The notes beneath the pieces are model-generated. The model saw only the letters and a list, made by a program, of their open reading frames with translations, had not been told where the DNA came from and did not search any database. Below are positions 17,101 through 27,900 of a stretch of DNA of 64,000 nt, piece after piece. Source of the DNA: Roseithermus sacchariphilus (GTDB lineage: Bacteria > Bacteroidota > Rhodothermia > Rhodothermales > MEBIC09517); NCBI GenBank assembly GCA_003285105.1, contig CP030158.1, positions 4,743,989 through 4,807,988 on the forward strand, in the 5' to 3' direction. The translations under genes and the position numbers were made by a program. Position 1 is the stretch's first letter. The number at the start of each line of letters is the position of its first letter.

Positions 17101-18336
17101 AACCTCCTCTCGAACGCCTTCAAGTTCACCCCGGCGGGCGGCACGGTGCAGGTGATCGTACGCGCCGACGCCGAAGCCGCCGAGGTGCAGGTGAGCGACA
17201 CCGGACCCGGCATCCCCCCGGACGACCTCGACCACATCTTCGACCGCTTCTACCGGGCCGACGAGCGGACGGCCCACCGGCAGCCGGGCACCGGCATCGG
17301 GCTGGCCCTCGTGAAGGAACTCGTGGAGTTGCACGGCGGGACGATCCGCGCCGAGAGCACGGTCGGCGAAGGGACGACCTTCCGGGTCCGCCTGCCGCGC
17401 GGGAGCGACCATCTCCACCCCGATCAACGTGCCGACGCAGACGTGCCCGAAGAGGACGTCGAGGCGGAGGACCGGCTTACGCGCTATGCCGATCTCCCGT
17501 CGGGGCCTTCGGGCGATGAAAACGCGTCGGCAGGAGACCCGGAGGACGCCGCCCGCGAGGACCGCCCGCTCGTGCTCGTCGTGGACGACAACGCCGAACT
17601 GCGGGCCTTCCTGCGGCAGCACCTGGAGCCGGACTACCGCGTCGTCGAAGCCGAGGACGGCGCGGCGGCGCTCGAGAGGGCCCGCGAGGCCGTGCCCGAC
17701 CTCATCGTCTCGGACGTGATGATGCCCGGCCTCGACGGCGACGCCCTCTGCCGCGCCGTCAAGACCGACCCCGACCTCGACTTCGTGCCCGTCATCCTGC
17801 TGACGGCCCGGGCCTCGATGGAGGGGCGCCTCCAGGGCCTCGAAACGGGCGCCGACGACTACCTGACGAAGCCCTTCGCCATGGCGGAGCTCCGCGCCCG
17901 CATCGCCAACCTGATCGCGCAGCGCCGCCGCCTGAAGGCCCGGTGGCAGGGCAACGGCCTGCACCTGCTCACCACCGTGCCGGAGGTGACCTCGGCCGAC
18001 GAGGCCTTCCTCCAGTCCGTCCTCGACGCCATCGGGGCGGCGATGGACGACGAGGCGTTCTCCGTCGCCCGGCTGGCCGAAGCCGTCGGGCAGAGCCGCG
18101 CCAACCTGCACCGGCGCCTCAAGCAGCTCACGGGCAAGACGCCGTCCGAGTGGATCATGGCGCTCCGGCTCGAACGGGCGGCCGCCCTGCTGGCCGGTGG
18201 AGCCGGCACCGTCTCGGAGGTGGCCTACGGCGTCGGGTTCAAGAGCGTCTCCTACTTCTGCAAGTGCTTCCGCGAGCGCTACGGCACCACCCCGGCGCGC
18301 TACCGTGAAACGTCCGGGGACGAGACGGGCCGGTAG
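14149..18336 (+). CDS. Hybrid two-component system protein (propeller sensor, histidine kinase, receiver, AraC output)
   Basis: A 1395-aa one-protein signalling system of the Bacteroidota HTCS type. A GTG start is followed by a hydrophobic segment (about 36-54, ending ARAQ), then a periplasmic sensor built of two-component-regulator propeller repeats (about 60-690, e.g. GLIYVGNNHRVLEYDG) and a Y_Y_Y domain (about 721-794). A TM helix (about 795-818) leads to a coiled linker and HisKA, with phospho-acceptor His872 in FFANVTHEFRTPL. HATPase motifs are VVGNLLSNAFKF, DTGPGIP and GTGIGLALVK. The receiver (about 1141-1260) has Asp1189 in SDVMMPGLDG and Lys in TKPF. The AraC-type HTH ends the protein (about 1285-1388). 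HTCS proteins usually control nearby polysaccharide-use genes, but no SusC/D pair is adjacent; the neighbours are a receiver protein and a giant LamG protein. Confidence 0.93.
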   Translation: MSPTASDERITRSPAQPPGVSAACPGPDPARTGWPIRLLVGGLALWCIVGTARAQPEPAARLAVPPVFSAEAGRPFRLYVTPNEHGGHAQTWSLLQDDRGLIYVGNNHRVLEYDGATWRHIPIPNESIARGLAVDAHGTVFVGAQDEIGYLAAGPDGATRFVSLLEALPPEDRAFGDVWRVVVLSDGVYFQSTRQIMRWDGRPPMRVWRTATRFRPAAAVRDTLFVSEDGRGLLALAGDTLAPVPGGDVFADRPVYTVLPLPDGDLVVGTAGDGLYRRAGRAFVPMPTGADDVLRDGFLYAGAVLPGGPLAFGTIRRGGVVIAPDGRLLRRLDPSAGVPSDPILNLALDREGALWVVQDGGLVRLETNSPMTVFDEALGIGGTVGTVARHRGRLYAATREGLRRLEAGPEGGSRFAPVPGLDGQIWDLADAGETLLVAGTGGVFTLRDGRVERLLSAGHAYTLYLDPDRPGRVWAGLNDGLAVLERRAGRWVAAGRVEGVTEEVRSIARTGPRTLWLGTSYQGLVEVVFRKDESKPPAVYRYGPDDGLPEGRIYLFHGAGRWKAGTLQGLFDFGSEAGPDGTRRLVLAPDTVLASALDDPARDFFRMAEDARGHVWARLDDETGVFLRQPGGGYRWVWDGTPLRRISSSTFSFFPEADGVVWIGRGRDLIRYDTQPAFTATVPGTVVLRQVMPTDRDTLLFGGGRVAERTAPVLPYALRNLRFTYALPFFDASDATRYQVRLVGFEEEWSAWSAETYRDYTNLPEGSYRFLVRARDVYGRVSQASAFAFTIRPPWYRTLWAYLGYLLAVLGLAYAGVRWQQRRHRAREQALEQQVRERTAEVARQRDQLERQAVRLAELDRLKSRFFANVTHEFRTPLTLTLGPLEDLLDGGTLDEADADQVHLSLRNARRLLRLINQILDVSRLEAGRMRLQAREGDLAAYVYELAQAFLPLAERTCVMLLVEVPPEPVYVHFDHDQMEKVVGNLLSNAFKFTPAGGTVQVIVRADAEAAEVQVSDTGPGIPPDDLDHIFDRFYRADERTAHRQPGTGIGLALVKELVELHGGTIRAESTVGEGTTFRVRLPRGSDHLHPDQRADADVPEEDVEAEDRLTRYADLPSGPSGDENASAGDPEDAAREDRPLVLVVDDNAELRAFLRQHLEPDYRVVEAEDGAAALERAREAVPDLIVSDVMMPGLDGDALCRAVKTDPDLDFVPVILLTARASMEGRLQGLETGADDYLTKPFAMAELRARIANLIAQRRRLKARWQGNGLHLLTTVPEVTSADEAFLQSVLDAIGAAMDDEAFSVARLAEAVGQSRANLHRRLKQLTGKTPSEWIMALRLERAAALLAGGAGTVSEVAYGVGFKSVSYFCKCFRERYGTTPARYRETSGDETGR

Positions 18337-18498
18337 CTCCACTTCACGCCCAGACCCTTCTTTTCGCCCGTTTCCGGGCAGGTTGCGACCAGAGTGACAT
18401 CCTTTGCGACGTGAGCGTTACGTCGGCACGGGGTGGATGAGCGAGACTTACAGGCACCGCACGCGCGCCTGTTCCACCTCCCGTCTCGTTCCCGACCG

Positions 18499-18909
18499 AT
18501 GGATGCTGCCGCCCCCCCTGCCCGCTCTGCCGGCTACGACATCCTCGTCGTGGACGACAACGCCGAGATGCGAGCCTACATCCGCCGCTGCCTGCGCAGC
18601 TTCGAGGGCGGAGCCCACCGCATCCAGGAGGCCGCCGACGGGCAGGAAGCCCTCGAAGCCCTCGCCGGGCATCCCTGCGACCTCGTCATCACCGACGTGG
18701 TCATGCCCCGGATGGATGGGCTGACGCTCGGCCGGCTGGTGAGCGAGCACTACCCGGCCGTACCGGTCCTGCTCATCACCGGCGAGGCCCCGGCCGACGC
18801 TCGCCGCCGGGCGGCCCGCCTCACCGCCGCCGCCGTGCTCCCCAAGCCCTTCAACGGGCGCAAGCTGTGCCGGGCCCTCGACCGCCTGCTTCATCCCCCT
18901 GTCGCCTGA
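18499..18909 (+). CDS. Single-domain response regulator (receiver only)
   Basis: A 136-aa protein with one CheY-like receiver. Acidic pocket VVDDNAEMRAY, phospho-acceptor Asp66 in ITDVVMPRMDG, switch Thr in LLITGEAP, and conserved Lys in LPKPFNGRKL are all present, so it should be phosphorylatable. There is no output domain, so it acts by protein contact or as a phosphate relay. It lies 162 bp downstream of the hybrid regulator and 33 bp upstream of the giant LamG gene, which suggests part of the same signalling block. The start at 18499 is preferred because the preceding residues (HARLFHLPSRSRP) do not resemble a receiver N-terminus. Confidence 0.85.
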   Translation: MDAAAPPARSAGYDILVVDDNAEMRAYIRRCLRSFEGGAHRIQEAADGQEALEALAGHPCDLVITDVVMPRMDGLTLGRLVSEHYPAVPVLLITGEAPADARRRAARLTAAAVLPKPFNGRKLCRALDRLLHPPVA

Positions 18910-18942
18910 TCTCCCCCTCCGGGTACCAGCCCCTTTTGCGTC

Positions 18943-21900
18943 ATGAACCGTTCGTCCATCTCCCGCCTCCTGCTGCTGGGCACCCTGCTGCTCGCGACCC
19001 TGCCCGCACGCGCCCAGGACACCGTCCCCGGCACGTTGCTCTCGTTCGACGGCGTCGACGATTATGCCAGACCCGACAATGGCATCTTCTTCGGGGCCAC
19101 CTACACCCTCGAAGGCTGGTTCCGCACCGACGGAGATGCAATGACCGATGCGGAAGACCTCGTCAGCGGGGCGGTGCCCGGCGGCACGTACATCCTCCTC
19201 GAAATCCGACCCTCGGGCCAGATACGCTACCTGCATCGCGTGCCGGCCGGAAGTGTGGGCGGGGCGGAAGTCCTTTCTCCGGCCACCGTGAACGACGGCG
19301 CCTGGCACCACGTGGCCGCCGTCATGGACGGCACGGAGATCCGGCTCTACATCGACGGCGTGCTCGAAGCCTCAGCCCCCGAAACGTCGGCCATCAATGA
19401 CCATGTGAACGTGTACCTGGGCAGCCTGGGCGATGGAGGCGGGCGCTTCTTCGGCGGGGCCATGGACGAGATGCGCCTGTGGAACACGGCCCGTACGGAG
19501 GCCGAGATCCGGGAGGCGATGCACCGCACGCTCGCCGGAACGGAGACGGGGCTGGTGGCCTACTGGCAACTCAACGAAGCCACCGGCACGACGGCCGCGG
19601 ACGTCCTCGGGGGGCACGACCTGACGTTGCAGAACGGCACCGCCTGGGCCGAGTCCGACGCGCCCGTGGCCGGGGGCGTGAGCGTGACCCGGACCGAGGC
19701 CGCCGGCCTGGTCGACTTCTCGGCCGCCGGCGTAACGATGAACTATTCGAGCCAGAGCGGGGCACAGGTCACGGTCACCCGCCTGGATGCGGCGCCGTCG
19801 AATCTGCCGGGCACGCTCATCACGTCGTTTGACAGCCAGTACTGGTCCATCGCGCGCTACGGTACGGGCACGTTCAGCGCCTACGTCACCTTCACCGTGA
19901 GCGAAGACCTGACGGTGGCTGATGAGAACGATCCGGGACGGATCAAGCTGTTTCGCCGGTCGAGCACGGCGGGGTTAGAACCGTGGGGCATGGTGGCCGC
20001 GGCGACGGGCGTGGATGCGGAGGCGAACACGGTGACGTTTTCGGGGGTGACGTCGTTCGGTCAGTTCGTGCTGGGGCGCAGCGGCACGCCCGAGCCGGTC
20101 TCTGGCACGCTGCTCTCGTTCGACGGCGTCGATGACCGCGCTCATGCGGCGACCAACCTCAATCTGGGCGCTACGGACATCACCGTCGAGGCCTGGGTAC
20201 GCCGCGGCTCCACAGACACCAACGATTTCTTCTTCTCGTACGGGGATGTCGGCGAGGGGCGCAACCAGGGCCTCTCGATGGGATACCGGCCTACCAATGT
20301 GTTTGCCTTTGGATTTGCGGGCGGAAACGACCTGGACACGCCGGTGGCCTACACCGACACCGGCTGGCACCACTGGGCCGGGGTCTACGTCCGGTCGACG
20401 GGCGAGCGGCGGCTCTACCGGGACGGTGTGCTGGTGGCCTCGGATGTGACCGGTGAGCCGTTCGAGGAAGTGGATGCTCCTGAACTGTTTCTGGGGCGCT
20501 TTTTCCTTCAGGCGAACTCGGACTTTGGTGGTGATCTGGAGGAACTGCGGGTGTGGAATGTGGCCCGGACGGAGGCGGAGATCCGCGAGGCGATGCACCG
20601 CACGATGACAGGCTCGGAATCGGGCCTCGTCGCCTACTGGCTCTTCAACGAAGCCACCGGCTCGACGGCGGCCGATGTCGTCGGCGGGCACGATCTGACC
20701 CTGCAGAACGGCACCGCCTGGGCCGAGTCCGACGCGCCGGTGGCCGGGGGCGTGAGCGTGACGCAGACCGAGGCCGACGGCCCGGTCGACTTCTCGGCCG
20801 CCGGCGTGTCGATGAGCTACACCGCGCAGGGCGGCGCCTCGGTCACGGTCACCCGTCTGGATGCGGCGCCGTCTTCCCTGCCCGCGGGCGGCTCCGTCGA
20901 GACGGTCCTGGACGGGCAGTACTGGATCATCGAGCGCGACGGCGCGGGCAGCTTCCAGGCCGACGTCACCTTCACCGTGGCCGAGGACCTCAGCGGCGAC
21001 GTGGCCGGGCGGCTCCTCCTCTTCCGCCGCAACAGCCGGGCGGGCGAAGGGGAGCCCTGGGAACAGGTGACGGCGGCCGACAGCCTCGATGCCGCCACCG
21101 GAAGCGTCACGTTCCGCGGCCTGACCGCATTCAGCCAGTTCGTGATCGTACGGGCACCGGCGGCCCAGGCGGTGCCGGGCACGCGGCTCACCCTCGATGG
21201 CGTCGATGATTATGTCGAGATACCGGACGCCCCGGACTTTGCCTTCGACCGGGACAGCTCGTATACCGTCGAAACGTGGGTGCGCTATACGGGCACCGGC
21301 GGAAGCGGCTCCGGCGACGGGGCCATCATCGAGAAGTGGAGCGGCGGGGCGGCCTCCTATCCGTTCGTCCTGCGGGTCAACCGACAGGAACCCGGACAGG
21401 TGTACTGCGCCGTGTGGGATCAGAGCACGGGGATCTCATCCCGGTCCCAGGGAACCCTCAACGATGGCGCCTGGCACCATCTGGCCTGCGTGCACGACGG
21501 GGCGAAGCGCACCCTGACCCTCTACGTGGACGGTGAATCCCAGAATGTGGTCTCGACGGCCTCCATGGGGTCGCTCGCCAATACCCATCCCATCTATTTC
21601 GGACGGCGTGGCGGTCACCTGAACGAATGGTTCGGCGGGGACCTGGAGGAGGTGCGGATCTGGCGCGCCGCGCGGACAGAGGAGGAGGTGCGCGAGGGGA
21701 TGCACCGGACGATGACGGGCACGGAGCCGGGGCTGGTGGCCTACTGGCAGTTCAATGAGGGCGCCGGCACCACGGCGGCCGATATCATCAGCGGGCATGA
21801 TGGTACGCTGAATGGCGGCGCCGCCTGGGCCGCCTCCGACACGCCCGTCGGCGGCGGCGCGAGTGCCACGGCCACGGCGGCCCTCGGCCCGGTCGACTTT

Positions 21901-24900
21901 GGGGGCACGGGCGTCACGATGGACTTCACGGCCAACACCACGGCGGACCCGATCACCGTGACGCGGCTCGACCTCGACCCGTTCGACGCACCCGCCGCCG
22001 CGGCGCTGACGTTCCTCGGTGGGCGGTACTGGGTCGTCGAGCGCTTCGGCACCGGCGCCTTCACGGCCGACCTCACCTTCACGCTCGACGGCCTGACGGC
22101 GGGCGACGCCGCCGACCCGGGTCGCCTCAAGCTGCTGCGCCGCGACAGCCGGGCCGCGGGCGGCACGTGGTCGGTCGTCGCCCACGGCCTCGCGGCGGAC
22201 GCCGTCGCGGGCACGGTCACGTTCCCCGGCGTCACGGCGTTCAGCCAGTATGCCATCGCGCGGGGCAGCACGCCCGGCACGCTCGCCGGGAGCGCCGCCG
22301 ACTTCGACGGCACCAACCACCTCGACGTGGGCGACCTGGGCGACTTCGGGCGACGTCTGAAGACAGCCACCGTCTCGTTCTGGATGAAGAGCGTTTCGGC
22401 GGCCCCCGGCTCGATCATGAAGGTCGAGGTGGATCCGGCCACGCCCACCGCGCCGGTCTTCGCCATCGAGGCCAACCGCCTGCTCTCGGCCGGCTGCACT
22501 GTGGGCGACGGCGCGGGCGCGACGCTGTTCTACGTGCGCGACAACGCCGGCCGGGTGCTGGCCCGCCACATCACCGCGGACCTCTACGACGGCACCTGGC
22601 ACCACGTGGCCTGGGTGCTCACCGACGCCACGGCCAACCAGATGACCGTCTACGTGGACGGCGTCGCGCAGACGCTCAACGGCACGTGCTCGCAGTCCCC
22701 GGCGACGTTCGTGGACTGGGGGCAGCCGCTCTTCCTGGGCGCGGCCTCCGCCGCCGGCACGGCCGAAGACCACGCCGCCGTGTCGCTCGACGAGGTGCGG
22801 TTCTGGACCCGCGCCCGCACGGACCGGCAGGTACGTGAGGCGATGCACCATCCCCTGACCGGCGCGGAGCCGGGCCTCGTCGCCTACTGGACGCTCAACG
22901 AAGGGACGGGCGGCACGGCCGCCGACTTCGTGGGCGGGCACGACGGGACGTTCGCGGGGGGCGACGGGTGGACGCCCGCCACGATGCCGTTCGGGCCGGG
23001 CGTCTTCGCGCAGGAAACGGAAGCGAATGGCCTGATCGACTTTACAGGGACCGATCTGTTGGCCGACTACCTCTCCCACAGCGGCTCTGTCGTCGGCGTC
23101 GACCGGATCGACCGGACGCCCGAGAATCCGCCGGGCGGGACGGCCATCGAGGTGTTCGAGGGCGCCCACTGGCTCCTGACCCGCTACACCGGCGGCCCCT
23201 TCTCGGCCGACCTGACCTTCAGCACGACGGGGCTGACGGCCGACGACGCCGCCGCACCCGGCCGGATCAAGCTCTTCCGCCGCGACGGCAACAGCGACGG
23301 CACCTGGACCCTCTCGGCCAGTGCCGCCGCGGTGGACGAGGCCGCCGGCACGGTCACCTTCGCCGGCGTCTCGAAGAGCGGGCAGTACGTCCTGGCCCGC
23401 GGGGAGGAAGCACCGGCCGTCGCCGGCACGGCCCTCGACTTCGACGGCACCGACGACGTCGTGCGCGTGCCCGGCCTCGTGCTGCCCAACACCTTCACCC
23501 TCGAGATGTGGATCAACCCGCAGAGCGGTACCGACGGCCGCGCCTTCATCGCCAGAGACCTCAACGGCAGCGGTGCAGACCTGTTCAACGTCGGCTTCTA
23601 CGATGGCACCCTGCGGGTCTTGCTCCGAAACCAGACGCTCCCGGCGGGCCCCCGTGTCACCGGGCAGCAGCACCTGGCCGTGGTCGTCGAAGGCACCGGC
23701 ACGTCGTCGCTCGTGACGGTCTACCGCAACGGCGCACAGATCGCCCGGGGCACGCTGGCCGCCGTCCTTGATGACGACGGCACCGGCGCGGACTGGATCC
23801 TCGGCGGCAACGAAACCATCGCCGGAACCGCCGGCGACTTCTTCGACGGCACGCTCGATGAGGTCCGCATCTGGACGACCGCCCGCACCGCCGCACAGAT
23901 TCGTTCGTCGATGCACCAGGTCTTTGGCGGTACCGTGGACGGGCTGCTCGCCTACTGGCCGTTCAACGAAGGCACGGGCAGCACGGCCGTCGACCTGGTG
24001 GCCGGGCAGGACGGTACGCTCGCGGGCGGCACCGGCTGGGTGCCCTCCGGCGCGCCCATCGGCGAGGTCGTCGTGGCCACCCGCACCGAGGCCGGCGGCC
24101 TGGTGGACTTCTCGGGCACCGGCCTCCAGGCCGACTATACCGCCCAGGACGGCGCGACGGTCTACGTCAGCCGCGTCGACGGAGCGCCCAACACCGTTCC
24201 TTCCGGCGTGACGGCCCTCGACAGGCAGTACTGGGTCCTCGAGCGCTTCGGCACCGGCGCGTTTACGGCTGATCTGACCTTCACCCCGTCCGAAGAGGTG
24301 GACGGGTACGACGAGCTGCTGGCCGGTCGCCTCAAGCTGTACCGCCGCTCCGGCGGGGCGGACGGCGCGTGGACGCCCGCTGCCGAGGCGGCCCGGGTCA
24401 ACCCCTTCACCGGCACCGTCACCTTCCGCCGCATCAGCCAGCCCGGGCAGTACCTGCTCGTCCGCAGCGACGCCCGCGCCCTCGTCCTCGACGGCGTCGA
24501 CGATGCCGCCACGACCACGCTGGCCGAGGATCTGGACGCGTGGACGCTGGAGGCCTGGGTGAAGGCCGACGCGGCGCCCTCCGCCGCGAAGACCACCGCC
24601 CTCGTCGAGCGCGGCACCAACTACGCCCTCTTCTGGGACCATCCCGACTCCACCGCACGCGGGGCCGCCGCCCTCACCATCGGCGGCACGCAGTACACGG
24701 CCTCCTTCGGCACGCTGGAGGCCGGGCGCTGGTACCACCTGGCTGCCTCGTACGACGGCGAGACCCTCCGCGCCTACCGCAACGGCCGGCTCATCACCCG
24801 GAACGAGGACCCGTCCGGCCCGCCCGACGCGGACCCGGCCACGCTCGTCATGGGGCGCCACGAAGCCACCGGCGAGCACTTCGCCGGGCAACTCGACGAG

Positions 24901-27900
24901 GTGCGGCTGTGGGACGTCTTCCGCACGGGCGACAGGATCTTGGCCGACATGCAGCGCACACTCGCCGGCGACGAGACCGGCCTGGCCGGCTACTGGCGCT
25001 TCGACCTGGCCGTGGGCGCCGGCGCCCGCGACCTCACCGACGGCGGCCACGACGCGGTCTTCACCGGCACGCCGGTCCTCACGGCCTCCAGCGTCCCGGC
25101 CGACCTGGTCTTCCCCGGCGACGTCGCCGCCACCGACGGCGTCTTCGAGGATAAAACCGAGATCACGTGGCCGGCCCTGGGCCTGCCCGACGTGACGGTC
25201 ACGATCCTCCGGGACGGCACACAGATCGCCGTGGCATCGAGTGATCAGACCCTGTATGCCGACACGAAGGGCACGCGCGGCACGGAGCACACCTACTGCC
25301 TCGTGCTCTCGGCCCCGTTCCGGACCGACTCCGAGCCCGTCTGCGATGCCGGCCGCCGCATCCTGTTCGCCCCGGACGACGTGGCCGCCACCGACAGCAC
25401 GCTGAGCGATCAGGTCCGCGTGACCTGGGTGGACCGGTCGGCGTTCGAGACGGGCTTCAACGTCTACCGCGACGGCAGCCTGCTCGCCACGGTCGAGGCA
25501 GGGGTGCAGAGCTACAGCGACACGAGCGCCGTCGGCGGGATGACCCACACGTACTGCGTCGAGGCCGAGGACGCCGACGGCATCCCGTCGGAACAGGGGT
25601 GTGACACCGGCAGCCGGGGCTTCGTCCTGCCCCCGCTCGCCGTATCGGCTACCGACGGGCAGTACCCGGACCGCGTCGTCGTCACCTGGACCGACCAGGC
25701 GACGGACGAGACCGGCTACCGCATCACCCGCGATGGCGTCGTGCTGGACACGCTGGCCGCCGGGACGACGTCGTACGACGACCTCACGCCGACCTCGGGC
25801 GTGGCGCACACGTACTGCGTCGTCACGCTCAACGGCAGCCTCGCATCGCTGCCCGCCTGCGACGAGGGCGGCATCGACATCCTGCCCGTGCCGGGCGACG
25901 TCACCGCCACGTTCGACACGTTCGACGACCGGGTGGAGATCGCGTGGACCGATCCCGTCGCCTTCGAGGACGGATTCCGCATCTACCGCCGTGATCTCGC
26001 CGGGACGGACTCGACGGTGCTGACCACGACGGCCGCGAACGTCAGAACCTTCACCGACCCCGACGCCGAACCGGGGGTGGACTACCGCTACTGCGTGACC
26101 ACGCTGAGCACCGTCAGCGGCAGCGACGTCGAATCCGTGGCGGCCTGCGCGACGGGGCGGCGCTCGCGCGTGCTGGCGCCCACCGGCGTGGCGGCCACCG
26201 ACGGCGACCACGAGAACCGGGTCGTGCTCACCTGGCAGAACCCCGCCACGCGCGCGGTGCTGATGAACCTCTACCGGGTGGGAACGGACACCACCCTCAT
26301 CAAGACGGTTTCCTCGGCCCTGACGAGCTACGAGGACTTCGGACAGGCCTCGGGCACGGTCTACACGTACTGCGTTTCGGCCGTCAACGAGGAGGCGGAC
26401 GAGACGGCGAAGGTCTGTGACGAAGGCCACCGCCTGCTGGCCGCCCCGACGAGCGTAGCCGCCACCGACGCCGAGAGCGAGGATTACGTCACGGTGACGT
26501 GGGTGGACAACTCCGGGATCGAGCAGGGCTACCGCATCTACCGGCAGGCGGCCGGCGAGCCGGTTCGGGTGCTCGTCGGCACCACGGGGGCGAGCCAGGC
26601 CTCGTTCCAGGACTTCAGCGGCGCCTCGGGCGTGACCTACACCTACAGCGTCGTCGCCTTCGACGCCTACAGCGAGTCCGACGCCGGCACCGACGAGGGC
26701 TTCCGCAGGCTGGCCGCCCCGACGAACGTGTCCGCCGCCGACGGCACGACCGAGGACCGCATCCGCATCACCTGGATCGACAACTCCCGCGCCGAGGACG
26801 GCTACCGCATCTACCGCCGCACGCTGGCCGACGAGGACTCCGTCGTCATCGCCGAGGTGGACAAGAACCTGGGCGTCTACGAGGATGCCACCGTGGTGCT
26901 CGGCGAGACGTACCGCTACAGCGTCGAGGCCTTCGACGCCCACGGCACCTCGGCGGCGGGCTCGGACGTGGGCACGACCGTGCTCTTCGCCCCGGAGACG
27001 TTCAACGCCTCCGACACCTACACCGGCCGCGTCGTCCTCTCGTGGATCGACCGCTCGGCCGTCGAGAGCGGCTACCAGGTGCTGCGCGACGACATCCTCA
27101 TCGCCACCACGACGGCCGGCGCCACGACCTACATCGACTCGACGGCGGCCGGCGGTGTGACGTACACCTACTGCGTCCGCGCCACCGGCGGGCTGGCCTT
27201 CTCCGAACGGGCCTGCGACGCCGGCACCGCCATGGCCGGCGGCCCGCTGCCCGTGCTCGGGGACAACGGCGTGGCCGCCTCCGACGGCGCCTTCGACACC
27301 CGCGTGCAGATCACCTGGTCCAACGCCGGCGTCGACGCCTCGCAGGGCCTGCGCATCCGCCGGGACGGCGTCGAGATCGACCAGGTAGGCGCCGGGGCGA
27401 CGTCCTACAACGACTTCGACGCGGCCCCGGGCACGCTGGCGCTCTACTGCGTGGAGTCCGTCGCCACGGGCGGTACCGCGGGGTGTGACTACGGCTGGAC
27501 GCCGCCCGACGGCTCCATCAGCGGCCGCGTAGCTTCCCGGCTCGGCGGCGGCATCGGCGACGTGGCCGTCTGCCTCGATCCCAACCCGAACAAGGCGCTC
27601 CTCTTCGACGGCGAGGGCGGCACGGCCGTGGTGCAGGACGTGGCGCTGCCCGACTCGTTCACCGTCGAGCTGTGGGTGCGTCCGGCCGCGCTGACCGGCC
27701 GGCAGGACCTGATCGCCCTGCCGAACCTGCGGCTCGGCCTCACCGGCGCGAAGCTGCGCCTCGACTACGGTACAGCCGGCGGCATCGAAAGCGCCGACCT
27801 GATGACGCCGGCATGGCAGCACGTGGCGCTGACCGTCCACCAGAACCGCACGGGCCCCACCAGCGACGTCAAACTCTACCGCGACGGCATCCTGGTGCTC

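Noticed and set aside
13429..18342. Long minus-strand open frame antisense to the hybrid regulator
   Set aside because: Same GC effect; the plus strand has intact HisKA, HATPase, receiver and AraC motifs.
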